From the NCBI GenBank assembly GCA_003157945.1, contig PMFY01000372.1, positions 1-6,471 of the forward strand: DNA of 6,471 nucleotides, read 5' to 3'. Under the pieces are notes generated by a model, which worked only from the letters and a program-made list of their open reading frames with translations, had not been told where the DNA came from and searched no databases. Of the stretch, positions 1 to 5,135 are shown piece after piece. The position numbers and the translations under genes were made by a program. Each line of letters begins with the position of its first letter. Position 1 is the first letter of the stretch. This DNA is from Acidimicrobiaceae bacterium. Its GTDB lineage: Bacteria > Actinomycetota > Acidimicrobiia > Acidimicrobiales > RAAP-2.

Positions 1-2
1 CC

Positions 3-233
3 CAGAACCGCGAGAGCCGGGCCATGCAGACGAAGCTGGACGCCCTCCTGATCGCCAAGCAGGGTCTGGACGAAGCGGAACTCCTCGGTCTCGAGGACAA
101 GCCGGACGCCACCATCAAGGATGTGCAGTCCGACGTCCACGATGCCGATCGACGAGAGTCGGAGGAACGCACCCGGCTCGTAGTCAGCGCCAATGTGGGC
201 GTCCGGCCGTCCGAACACCAGCACGAGGACTGA
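3..233 (+). CDS. low-affinity iron permease-like protein, C-terminal fragment (5' end outside window)
   Basis: The reading frame is open from the first complete codon at position 3 and ends at TGA 231-233, so the gene enters from the left edge and only about 76 residues are visible. The visible start, QNRESRAMQTKLDALL, resembles the segment after the last membrane helix of the low-affinity iron permease family (PF04120), where a QN-x(0,2)-NR-[DE]-[ST]-RA-x(2)-KLDEL pattern is typical. An acidic tail follows (LLGLEDKPDA, then D/E/R-rich residues), as expected for the cytoplasmic C terminus. The ATG at 24 is probably internal, because the family-like sequence begins before it. The membrane part is outside the window, so the call rests on one short conserved stretch. 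Bacterial members of this family are largely uncharacterised, and iron transport is an annotation by similarity, not a demonstrated role. The last ten residues (VRPSEHQHED) are not family-specific. Confidence 0.68.
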   Translation, partial: QNRESRAMQTKLDALLIAKQGLDEAELLGLEDKPDATIKDVQSDVHDADRRESEERTRLVVSANVGVRPSEHQHED

Positions 234-279
234 GCACGGATCGGCCGCCCCGGACGCAGGGCCGGACCGGTGGCCGCGG

Positions 280-326
280 CCCGGCGCCGCCGGGGTCGGG
301 ACCTTCGGGGAGTCACGACGGGTCCC
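280..326. terminator. hairpin pair between convergent genes
   Basis: Two perfect inverted repeats lie in the 100-bp gap between the converging stops at 233 and 334. CCCGGC-gcc-GCCGGG (280-294) has a 6-bp stem and 3-nt loop. GGGACC (298-303) pairs with GGTCCC (321-326) across a 17-nt loop and lies 8 bp past the minus-strand gene's stop. Neither has a T tract, so intrinsic termination is inferred from position and stem strength only. In DNA this GC-rich, some hairpins arise by chance. Confidence 0.35.
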
Positions 327-333
327 CCCATGG

Positions 334-1098
334 TCACCGGGGCATTCGTCGCCAGATCCCCTGAGGCACCAGGCGCATGGCGACGGCCACCAGCCGCAGC
401 GATCCCGGGACCCACACCCGATCCGCTCCGGACCGCAGTCCCTCCACCACGGCAGCGGCGACCTGTACGGGCGAGCTGGAGAGCACCGGGGTCGGCATCA
501 TGCCTTCCGTCATCCGCCCGACGACGAAGCCCGGGCGAACCAACAGGAGATGGACGCCACTGCCGTGCAGGGCGTCCGCCAGCCCGCTGGCGAACCCGTC
601 CAGGCCGGCCTTTGCCGATCCGTAGACGTAGTTGGCCCGGCGCACGCGGACGCCGGCGATCGAGCTGAACACGATGATCTGACCACTGCCCTGGGATCGC
701 AACAGGGTCGCCACGATCGTGAGGACGCTGACCTGCGCCACGTAGTCGGTGTGGGCGATGCCGATCGCACGGGCCGGATCCCGTTCGGCGCGGGCCTGAT
801 CGCCCAGTACCCCGAAGGCGACGACGACGACGCCGATGGTGCCGTGGTCGCTGGCGATCCGCTCCAGGACCGCCTGGTGGTCGTCGGTGGCGTCGGCATC
901 GAACTCGACGGTGTGCACCTCCGACGCCCCGGCCGCCTCGATGCTGGCGATCGGACCGGCCAGGTCGTCACTGCGCCGGGCCGCCAGGACGACGGATCTG
1001 CCGGGCGCGAGGCGGCGGACCGTCTCGACCCCGATCTCGCTCCGCCCGCCGAGCAGTACCACCGTGCCGCGTGCGATGCCGTCCCTCCGAGCTGCCAT
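334..1098 (-). CDS. dprE2: DprE2-like decaprenylphosphoryl-2-keto-erythro-pentose reductase (SDR family)
   Basis: The 254-residue protein is a short-chain dehydrogenase/reductase with a Rossmann nucleotide-binding motif GGRSEIG at 17-23. SS at 145-146 and Y159-x3-K163 form the catalytic Ser-Tyr-Lys set. The stretch GVRVRRANYVYGSAKAGLDG (149-168) and the segments VVAFGVLGDQ (92-101) and RLVPQGIWRRMP near the C terminus closely match what I recall of mycobacterial DprE2 (Rv3791). Length matches too (about 254 residues). DprE2 reduces the 2-keto intermediate made by DprE1 to decaprenylphosphoryl-D-arabinose, the donor for cell-wall arabinan. In mycobacteria dprE1 lies directly upstream; here the upstream neighbour is divergent and unrelated, so any DprE1 must be elsewhere. 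The ATG at 1098 puts the Rossmann strand at the usual distance from the N terminus. There is no Shine-Dalgarno. Fold and SDR class are certain; the exact substrate is inferred from motif similarity. Confidence 0.85.
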   Translation of the reverse strand: MAARRDGIARGTVVLLGGRSEIGVETVRRLAPGRSVVLAARRSDDLAGPIASIEAAGASEVHTVEFDADATDDHQAVLERIASDHGTIGVVVVAFGVLGDQARAERDPARAIGIAHTDYVAQVSVLTIVATLLRSQGSGQIIVFSSIAGVRVRRANYVYGSAKAGLDGFASGLADALHGSGVHLLLVRPGFVVGRMTEGMMPTPVLSSSPVQVAAAVVEGLRSGADRVWVPGSLRLVAVAMRLVPQGIWRRMPR

Positions 1099-1104
1099 GG
1101 GTGC

Positions 1105-1110
1105 AGTGTG
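1105..1110 (-). promoter_or_regulatory. candidate -10 box of dprE2-like gene (leaderless)
   Basis: Reading the minus strand, CACACT lies exactly 6 nt before the ATG. It matches TANNNT at all fixed positions but the first. No Shine-Dalgarno is present between it and the start, which would fit a leaderless transcript. No -35 box is recognisable. Weak evidence, supported mainly by the same geometry at the 5136 GTG. Confidence 0.28.
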
Positions 1111-1312
1111 TCAGTTCCGTGCCGCACCGGGCGGGCCCGGCGGCGGACGCCCGGGACGGACGGGTCGCCGGGTCGGAGCGCACCGGTACGGGTCGACCAT
1201 GATGGGATGATGGCTGGATGGCGGAAACCCGATCCTCGAGGGAGGGCCCTCGCGACCTGAACCGGTCCCGTCCCCGTAGCGGGCCCGGCGACCACCCCAC
1301 CACCGGTGCATC

Positions 1313-2008
1313 ATGACGGATGTCAGTGCGCCGGCGAACTGGTACCCGGACCCGGACGGCTACGGGGGCCAGCGCTACTGGGACGGAGCGGCGTGGACCC
1401 AGTTCCGCGTACCGCCGCCGGTGGCCCCGGTACCACCGCAGGGGGCCGGGTTCCCTCCTCCCGGGTGGGGTGCGCCCCCGTGGAAGGGGGCGAGACTCGG
1501 ACGTCCGCAATCCGGCCCCGGCGCACTGGCGGAGCCGGGCCGCCGGCTGGGGGCCCGGGTACTCGACATCCTGCTCCTCGTCCCCGTCTTCGCGGTCCTC
1601 CTCGTGGTCGCCCTCAGCATCTTCGGACCGAGCTTCGGACCGATCTTTCCGAACGCCTCGGGGACGTCCACACCCGGGAACGTCCCGACGCCGGGGTTCG
1701 TCTGGATCTACCTGACCGTCTTCGCCTGCCTGTTCCTCACCGGACTGGTCATGCTGGCCTACCAGACCGTCGCGGTGGCGAGGTTCGGCCGCACCTTCGG
1801 TATGGCCTGGCTGCACATCCGCCCGCTCCGGGTCTCGGGTGGGACGTTGGGCTGGGGGCGGTCGTTCGCGCGGGCGGCGATCTTCTGGCTCGCCGGGTTC
1901 CTCGGCTGGATCGGACTGCTCGATCCGCTGTGGTGCCTGTGGGACGGCGAACGACAGTGCCTGCACGACAAGGTGGCCGACTCGATCGTCGTCAACGACG
2001 CGCCGTAG
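1313..2008 (+). CDS. DUF2510 and RDD domain membrane protein
   Basis: This is a 231-residue integral membrane protein. Residues 9-30 form a DUF2510 motif (NWYPDPDG, then RYWDGAAWT), followed by a Pro/Gly-rich linker (about 33-72). An RDD domain then covers about 74-228. It starts with PGRRLGARVLD, has likely membrane helices at about 85-104, 130-151 and 186-206, carries GRTFGMAWLHIRPLR (159-173), and ends with the typical LWDGERQCLHDKVADSIVV. RDD proteins are mostly of unknown function, and some are linked to transport or ion homeostasis. DUF2510 is a short N-terminal module common on actinobacterial membrane proteins. An in-frame TAG at 1277-1279 blocks any longer version, and ATG 1313 is the only start that keeps DUF2510. 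No good Shine-Dalgarno precedes it. The gene is divergent from the dprE2-like gene and separated from the next gene by a strong hairpin, so it is probably transcribed alone. Confidence 0.92.
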   Translation: MTDVSAPANWYPDPDGYGGQRYWDGAAWTQFRVPPPVAPVPPQGAGFPPPGWGAPPWKGARLGRPQSGPGALAEPGRRLGARVLDILLLVPVFAVLLVVALSIFGPSFGPIFPNASGTSTPGNVPTPGFVWIYLTVFACLFLTGLVMLAYQTVAVARFGRTFGMAWLHIRPLRVSGGTLGWGRSFARAAIFWLAGFLGWIGLLDPLWCLWDGERQCLHDKVADSIVVNDAP

Positions 2009-2009
2009 T

Positions 2010-2055
2010 CCCCGGGACGGGATCGGCCACCGGTAGCGCCGCCGATCCGTCGGGG
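2010..2055 (+). terminator. long imperfect hairpin after the RDD gene
   Basis: Starting two bases after the stop codon, a perfect 8-bp stem GGATCGGC (2020-2027) / GCCGATCC (2041-2048) closes a 13-nt loop. It extends outward through GAC/GTC (2016-2018 / 2049-2051, one bulged G) and CCCC/GGGG (2010-2013 / 2052-2055, two bulged Gs), about 15 bp in all. No T tract follows. Position directly after the stop and just before a candidate promoter supports a terminator or transcript-end stabiliser. Confidence 0.5.
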
Positions 2056-2057
2056 CG

Positions 2058-2063
2058 TACCAT
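2058..2063 (+). promoter_or_regulatory. candidate -10 box of the secreted-protein gene
   Basis: TACCAT fits TANNNT and lies just beyond the preceding hairpin. It would give a 5' leader of about 75 nt. No clear -35 element is visible 17 bp upstream. Before the ATG, GGGGGA (2133-2138, 5 nt from the start) and AGGAGA (2124-2129, rather far) could serve as Shine-Dalgarno. Confidence 0.35.
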
Positions 2064-2143
2064 CGGGAGCGGCATCCGCCACGGGGCGGGACGTGGGCGG
2101 AGCGGGTCGCCGCCACTGCCGGCAGGAGAAACGGGGGACAGCA

Positions 2144-2710
2144 ATGGGGAACGCTCGACGTGCGAGGGTCATCGCGCCGCTCCTGGTGGTGGGGGCCGTC
2201 CTCGCCATCACGGTCGGACCGTCGCTGGCCGCACCCGGCCCGGCGGGCGCGTCGGCCACGACCCCGACGACGGTCCCGTCCTCGGTGACCGACTTCACCA
2301 CCTTCTACGGCTACGTCGACAACTCGCCGCCGAGCACCGACATCGCCCATCCGTGCATCCACCAGGCGGCCGGGGGCACCGGCACCTTCGCCGACCCCAT
2401 CACCTTCGCCGAGCGCATCGACCTCAACGGGCCGTGGTGCCAGATCATCTACGTGCCGTTCCTGCAGAAGTACTTCATCCACGAGGACCAGTGCAAGCCC
2501 TGCGGCGGCGTGAAGCTGAACCACGTCGACCTCTGGATGGGGGGTGACGCGGCGTCGAAGAAGCAACCGGAGAAGCGGGCCCTGCTCGCCTGCGAGGACA
2601 CCTGGACCGGCCACAACACCGTGATCCTCGACCCACCCTCGACGGAGCCGGTCGACACCACCCCGCTGTTCACGCCCCCGACGACGTGCCACGGAGGCAC
2701 GGGGGACTGA
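2144..2710 (+). CDS. secreted six-cysteine protein, unnamed family, possibly beta-barrel (3D/barwin-like)
   Basis: The 188-residue protein begins MGNARRARVI, followed by a hydrophobic core (about 11-29) and Ala-rich cleavage options near residue 30 or 38, a normal Sec signal peptide. ATG 2144 is preferred over the in-frame start at 2093 because it places the signal peptide at the N terminus and has G-rich ribosome-binding sequence before it. A short Thr/Pro-rich stretch (about 39-47) leads into the mature domain. That domain has FYGYVDNSPPSTDIAHP (54-70), GGTGTFADPITFA (77-89), IIYVPFLQKYFIHEDQC (101-117), HVDLWMGG (127-134) and VILDPP (160-165). Cysteines at 71, 99, 117, 120, 150 and 182 could form three disulfides. 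The pattern resembles small secreted proteins I recall from actinomycetes and filamentous fungi. The YVPxLxKYFIxED...HVDLW core suggests a double-psi barrel of the 3D/barwin type, an inference. No catalytic function can be assigned. Its own hairpin and promoter suggest monocistronic expression. Confidence 0.85.
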   Translation: MGNARRARVIAPLLVVGAVLAITVGPSLAAPGPAGASATTPTTVPSSVTDFTTFYGYVDNSPPSTDIAHPCIHQAAGGTGTFADPITFAERIDLNGPWCQIIYVPFLQKYFIHEDQCKPCGGVKLNHVDLWMGGDAASKKQPEKRALLACEDTWTGHNTVILDPPSTEPVDTTPLFTPPTTCHGGTGD

Positions 2711-2716
2711 AGGTCC

Positions 2717-2740
2717 GCCGGTCACCGAAGCTCGACCGGC
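2717..2740 (+). terminator. hairpin after the secreted-protein gene
   Basis: GCCGGTC (2717-2723) and GACCGGC (2734-2740) form a perfect 7-bp stem with a 10-nt loop, starting 6 bp after the stop codon. No T tract follows. A terminator role is inferred from placement. Confidence 0.35.
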
Positions 2741-2761
2741 TCGGAGGTCCTCGATGTCGAG

Positions 2762-2789
2762 GCGGTCGAGGTGGAGCGGTCGAGGTGGA
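2762..2789. repeat. 14-bp tandem direct repeat ending inside the tRNA 3' end
   Basis: GCGGTCGAGGTGGA occurs twice back to back (2762-2775 and 2776-2789), and a third copy starts as GCGG at 2790-2793 within the tRNA acceptor stem. The second unit contains the encoded CCA and discriminator base of the tRNA. The first is therefore an extra copy of the tRNA tail plus the 10 bp beyond it. Replication slippage is the simplest explanation. Confidence 0.9.
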
Positions 2790-2859
2790 GCGGCTGAAGG
2801 GGATCGAACCCTCGTCATCTGATTGGAAATCAGAGGCTCTACCATTGAGCTACAGCCGC
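2786..2859 (-). tRNA. tRNA-Gly (anticodon TCC)
   Basis: The minus strand folds into a complete cloverleaf. The 7-bp acceptor stem GCGGCTG/CAGCCGC is perfect, the D arm carries GCTC-AATGGTA-GAGC, and the anticodon stem TCTGA/TCAGA flanks loop TTTCCAA with anticodon TCC. The T arm is GAGGG-TTCGATC-CCCTT (one G-U pair). Discriminator T is followed by an encoded CCA (2788-2786), so the 3' end needs no added CCA. It reads GGA glycine codons (and GGG by wobble). It lies downstream of the nitroreductase gene on the same strand with a 92-bp gap, probably with its own promoter. Confidence 0.97.
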
Positions 2860-2876
2860 GGGTCTGTCGGGCAGGC

Positions 2877-2882
2877 ACTCTA
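2877..2882 (-). promoter_or_regulatory. candidate -10 box of tRNA-Gly
   Basis: On the minus strand TAGAGT fits TANNNT and lies 17 nt before the mature tRNA 5' end, leaving a short leader for RNase P to remove. No convincing -35 hexamer is visible at 16-18 bp spacing. Confidence 0.3.
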
Positions 2883-2897
2883 GCAGTGGTGTGCTGA

Positions 2898-2941
2898 CCA
2901 GGGCGTTTGGTGCGGTGGTGGAGGTGCCGGACGTGCCCTGG
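2898..2941 (-). terminator. inverted repeat after the nitroreductase gene
   Basis: CCAGGGC (2898-2904) and GCCCTGG (2935-2941) pair perfectly over 7 bp across a 30-nt loop, starting 10 bp past the nitroreductase stop and before the candidate tRNA promoter. The long loop and missing T tract make it a weak terminator candidate. Confidence 0.3.
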
Positions 2942-2951
2942 GGCGGTTCGC

Positions 2952-3620
2952 TCAGGCCGACCCGGGAGTCCACAGGGGCCGGTCCACCTCGAAGCCGACC
3001 GGTGACCCCCACCGGTTCCGGTAGGACACCTCCTGGACGGGTCGGCGCTCGGCCACGCCCCAACGACCCGTCGGATAGCCGAAGCTGACGCAGCAGGCCA
3101 TGATCCACTGCTCGTCGGTGGGGACGCCGAGGATCTCGAAGGTCTCGTCGGGGTGCCAGAAGCCGAGCACGGCCGTGAGCGAGCTGCCCACCCCCTGGGC
3201 CCGGGCCGCCAGCTGGGCGCTCCACACGGCCGGGTAGATCGATCCGCCCGTGGGGTCGCCCTGGATGAAGGCGAAGAGGAAGAGCGGCACCTGCTCGAAG
3301 TGGTCGGCCAGCCACTGGGCCGACCGCTGGACCTTGAGCATCTGGACGCTCTCCGGGGCGTCGGGGTCGGCCTCGGCGGCGGCCAGCCGGTCGGCGTAGA
3401 CGGTCTGCCACAGCTCGCCGATGGCGTGCTGGTAGAGCGGGGCGATGCGCCCGATCACGTCCTTGTCATCGACCAGGAGGAAGCGCCAGTTCTGGGTGTT
3501 GCCGCCCGACGGCGCCCGGATGGCGGCGTCCAGGATCCGGGCCTGGACGTCGAGGGGGACCGGGTCGGACTTCACCCGGCGCATCGCCCGGGTGGTGTAG
3601 AGCGCCTCGTCGATGTCCAC
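2952..3620 (-). CDS. nitroreductase family protein (FMN-dependent)
   Basis: The 222-residue protein has the nitroreductase-family layout. An N-terminal TTRAMRRVKSDPVP (9-22) supplies the FMN-phosphate arginines (R11, R14 or R15). APSGGNTQNWRF (36-47) is the flavin-contacting loop, a dimer-interface helical part with SIYPAVWSAQLAARAQGVGS (127-146) follows, and GYPTGRWGVAERRPVQEV (181-198) carries the C-terminal FMN-binding R and the closing RxPxxEV. Such enzymes are cytosolic dimers that use NAD(P)H to reduce nitro compounds, quinones, flavins or other acceptors; the substrate cannot be read from sequence. The start is GTG (plus-strand CAC at 3618-3620), fixed by a GGAGGA Shine-Dalgarno 4 nt upstream. 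It is divergent from the RNA methyltransferase gene, sharing a 154-bp spacer, and codirectional with the tRNA. Confidence 0.93.
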   Translation of the reverse strand: MDIDEALYTTRAMRRVKSDPVPLDVQARILDAAIRAPSGGNTQNWRFLLVDDKDVIGRIAPLYQHAIGELWQTVYADRLAAAEADPDAPESVQMLKVQRSAQWLADHFEQVPLFLFAFIQGDPTGGSIYPAVWSAQLAARAQGVGSSLTAVLGFWHPDETFEILGVPTDEQWIMACCVSFGYPTGRWGVAERRPVQEVSYRNRWGSPVGFEVDRPLWTPGSA

Positions 3621-3624
3621 GTCG

Positions 3625-3630
3625 TCCTCC
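3625..3630 (-). promoter_or_regulatory. Shine-Dalgarno of the nitroreductase gene
   Basis: The minus strand reads GGAGGA-CGAC-GTG. This is the clearest ribosome-binding site in the window and fixes the GTG start. Confidence 0.85.
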
Positions 3631-3670
3631 AGTGTCCCGAGCCGCCGCCCGGTGGCGCCGGCGTCGACTC

Positions 3671-3676
3671 ACCGTA
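3671..3676 (-). promoter_or_regulatory. candidate -10 box of the nitroreductase gene
   Basis: The minus strand reads GGTACGGT, with TACGGT fitting TANNNT. It predicts transcription from about 3664 and a leader of roughly 44 nt that contains the Shine-Dalgarno. No -35 hexamer is apparent. Confidence 0.35.
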
Positions 3677-3762
3677 CCGTCGCCATCGTGGGCCCGGCGG
3701 GACGACCCGGCCGTCGGGTCGCCGTACTCCGTGCCCCGACCCGGCGGACGGCCGGGCGGTGC

Positions 3763-3768
3763 TAAGAA
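3763..3768 (+). promoter_or_regulatory. candidate -10 box of the RNA methyltransferase gene
   Basis: TAAGAA lies exactly 6 nt before ATG 3775, in the most A-rich part of the spacer. It lacks the final T of TANNNT. No Shine-Dalgarno precedes the ATG, so a leaderless transcript is plausible. Confidence 0.3.
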
Positions 3769-3774
3769 CCGGAC

Positions 3775-5037
3775 ATGGTCACCCCCGCGGCTCCTGACGA
3801 CGTCATCGAGCTCGAGGTGGGGTCCGTCGCCGCCGGCGGCGGCTGCGTGGGTCGGGCTCCCGACGGGCGCGTCGTCTTCGTCCGGCACAGCCTGCCCGGC
3901 GAGCGGGTGCGGGCCCGGGTCACGGCCGAGGCGTCGTCGTTCCTGCGGGCCGACGCCATCGAGGTGCTCGACGCGTCCCCCGACCGGGTGGAACGGGTGT
4001 GTCCCCATGCCGGCCCGGGGCGGTGCGGCGGGTGCGACTTCCAGCACGTGGCCCTGCCGGCGCAGCGGCGCCTCAAGGAGGACCTGGTGGCCGAGCAGCT
4101 GTCCCGCCTGGCCGGCCTCGACCTCCGGGTGCCGGTCGAGGAGGTGCCCGGTGCACCCGGTGGGCTGGGGTGGCGCACGCGGGTGGGATTCGCCGTCGAC
4201 GCCGAGGGCACCGTCGGCCTCCATCGGCACCGGAGCCACGAGCTGGTGCCGGTCGACCGGTGTCCGATCGCCACCGACGGGGTGAATGACGCCCGGGTGC
4301 CCTCGGTGTCGTGGAAGGGTGCCCGCCAGCTCGAGGTCCTGGCCTCTCCGGACGGGGGGACGGCGGTGGTCCTCGTCGACACGGGCAAGCACCGCATCGA
4401 CGGGCTCCCCACCCTCGACGTCGGCCTGGTGTGGAAGGGACGCACGCTGCGTCCGCCCGACCACGTGGCCTTCGAGGTCGACGGCAACCACTTCGACGTG
4501 GGCGCCGGCGTCTTCTGGCAGGTGCACCCGCAGGCCGCGGCCACACTCACCCGGGTGGTACTGGAGGGCCTGGAGCCCCGCCGGGGCGAGCGGGTCGCCG
4601 ACCTCTACGCCGGTGCGGGGCTCTTCACGGTGGCGCTGGCGCGCGCCGTGGGGCCGGCCGGGTCGGTGGTCGCGGTCGAGCGGAGCGGACCGGCCGTGGC
4701 CGATCTCGGACGGAACACCGCCGGTCTCGACCGGATCGAGGTGCTGCGGGCCGGTGTGACGCCGGCCGTCGTCACCCGCCGCCTGGGCCGACCCGACCTG
4801 GTGGTCCTGGACCCCGCCCGCGCCGGTGCCGGCCGGGACGTCATGACGGCCCTGGTCGGCCTGGACCCGCCTCCCCGGCGCATCGCCTATGTCTCGTGCG
4901 AGCCGGCGCCCTTCGCCCGCGACCTGGCGGTGGCCCTCGGGGCCGGATGGAGCCTGGCGTCACTGCGGGCGTTCGACCTGTTCCCGATGACCGAGCACGT
5001 CGAACTCGTGGCCGTGCTCGAGCCGCCCGGCACCTGA
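3775..5037 (+). CDS. TRAM-domain class I RNA m5U methyltransferase (RlmD/TrmA family)
   Basis: The 420-residue protein has an N-terminal TRAM RNA-binding domain (about 10-65: VGSVAAGGGCVGR, FVRHSLPGERVRARV). Four cysteines are placed for a [4Fe-4S] cluster as in RlmD (C76-x7-C84-x2-C87, then C163). A central RNA-recognition domain precedes a Rossmann methyltransferase domain. FWQVHP (247-252) contains the conserved Gln. DLYAGAGLF (276-284) is the SAM motif, DPARAG (346-351) is RlmD-like, YVSCEP (372-377) holds the catalytic C375, and DLFPMTEHVE (401-410) ends with the general-base Glu. The family forms a Cys-C6 uridine adduct and methylates C5 of uridine in 23S rRNA or tRNA. The fused cluster and DPARAG favour the RlmD side, but actinobacterial homologues are not reliably assigned to a site, so I give no symbol. 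All catalytic residues are present. SCEP replaces the usual SCNP. ATG 3775 starts just before TRAM. Confidence 0.94.
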   Translation: MVTPAAPDDVIELEVGSVAAGGGCVGRAPDGRVVFVRHSLPGERVRARVTAEASSFLRADAIEVLDASPDRVERVCPHAGPGRCGGCDFQHVALPAQRRLKEDLVAEQLSRLAGLDLRVPVEEVPGAPGGLGWRTRVGFAVDAEGTVGLHRHRSHELVPVDRCPIATDGVNDARVPSVSWKGARQLEVLASPDGGTAVVLVDTGKHRIDGLPTLDVGLVWKGRTLRPPDHVAFEVDGNHFDVGAGVFWQVHPQAAATLTRVVLEGLEPRRGERVADLYAGAGLFTVALARAVGPAGSVVAVERSGPAVADLGRNTAGLDRIEVLRAGVTPAVVTRRLGRPDLVVLDPARAGAGRDVMTALVGLDPPPRRIAYVSCEPAPFARDLAVALGAGWSLASLRAFDLFPMTEHVELVAVLEPPGT

Positions 5038-5069
5038 GCGAGGGCACGGGTCGGCGCGGCGGGTGCGTC

Positions 5070-5102
5070 GGGCCCCGACGGCGCGACGGTGGGCCCCGAC
5101 GG
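5070..5102. repeat. 12-bp direct repeat, 21-bp period, upstream of the lipoprotein gene
   Basis: GGGCCCCGACGG occurs exactly at 5070-5081 and again at 5091-5102, 21 bp start to start, about two helical turns. The second copy ends 21 bp before the candidate -10 box, overlapping the -35 region. The first copy also belongs to an inverted repeat, CGTCGGG-c-CCCGACG (5066-5080). This spacing is what a regulator binding one DNA face would use, an inference. The inverted repeat might instead serve as a transcript-end hairpin for the upstream gene. Confidence 0.8.
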
Positions 5103-5123
5103 GGCTCGGCCGGAGGCCGCTGG

Positions 5124-5129
5124 TACGCT
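5124..5129 (+). promoter_or_regulatory. -10 box for a leaderless lipoprotein transcript
   Basis: TACGCT, preceded by GG, fits TANNNT and is followed by exactly six bases and then GTG at 5136. This is the geometry of actinobacterial leaderless genes, where transcription starts at the first base of the start codon. No Shine-Dalgarno is present. Confidence 0.5.
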
Positions 5130-5135
5130 CGGCCC

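Noticed and set aside
193..1260. A 355-codon plus-strand frame opposite the dprE2-like gene
   Set aside because: The minus strand encodes a complete SDR with all motifs; the plus frame is low-complexity and starts inside the permease tail.
2093..2143. Alternative upstream ATG for the secreted protein
   Set aside because: It would add 17 polar residues before the signal peptide and overlap the G-rich ribosome-binding sequence.
2762..2793. Integration (att) site at the tRNA-Gly 3' end
   Set aside because: The copies are directly adjacent with nothing between them, and no integrase or mobile gene is near; slippage explains it better.
968..2878. A 636-codon open frame on the minus strand spanning the dprE2 start, RDD gene, secreted-protein gene and tRNA
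   Set aside because: It runs through a tRNA gene and opposes well-supported genes; its product is Arg/Gly/Pro-rich with no domain pattern. Long antisense frames are expected at this GC content.
3466..4527. A 353-codon minus-strand frame opposite the methyltransferase
   Set aside because: Composition is His/Asp/Pro/Gly-rich as in shadow frames, and it overlaps the nitroreductase and methyltransferase genes, both with intact motifs.
4311..5135. N-terminal extension of the lipoprotein frame back to ATG 4311
   Set aside because: The extension is Gly/Arg/Pro-rich shadow of the methyltransferase gene, and the signal peptide with lipobox begins only at GTG 5136.
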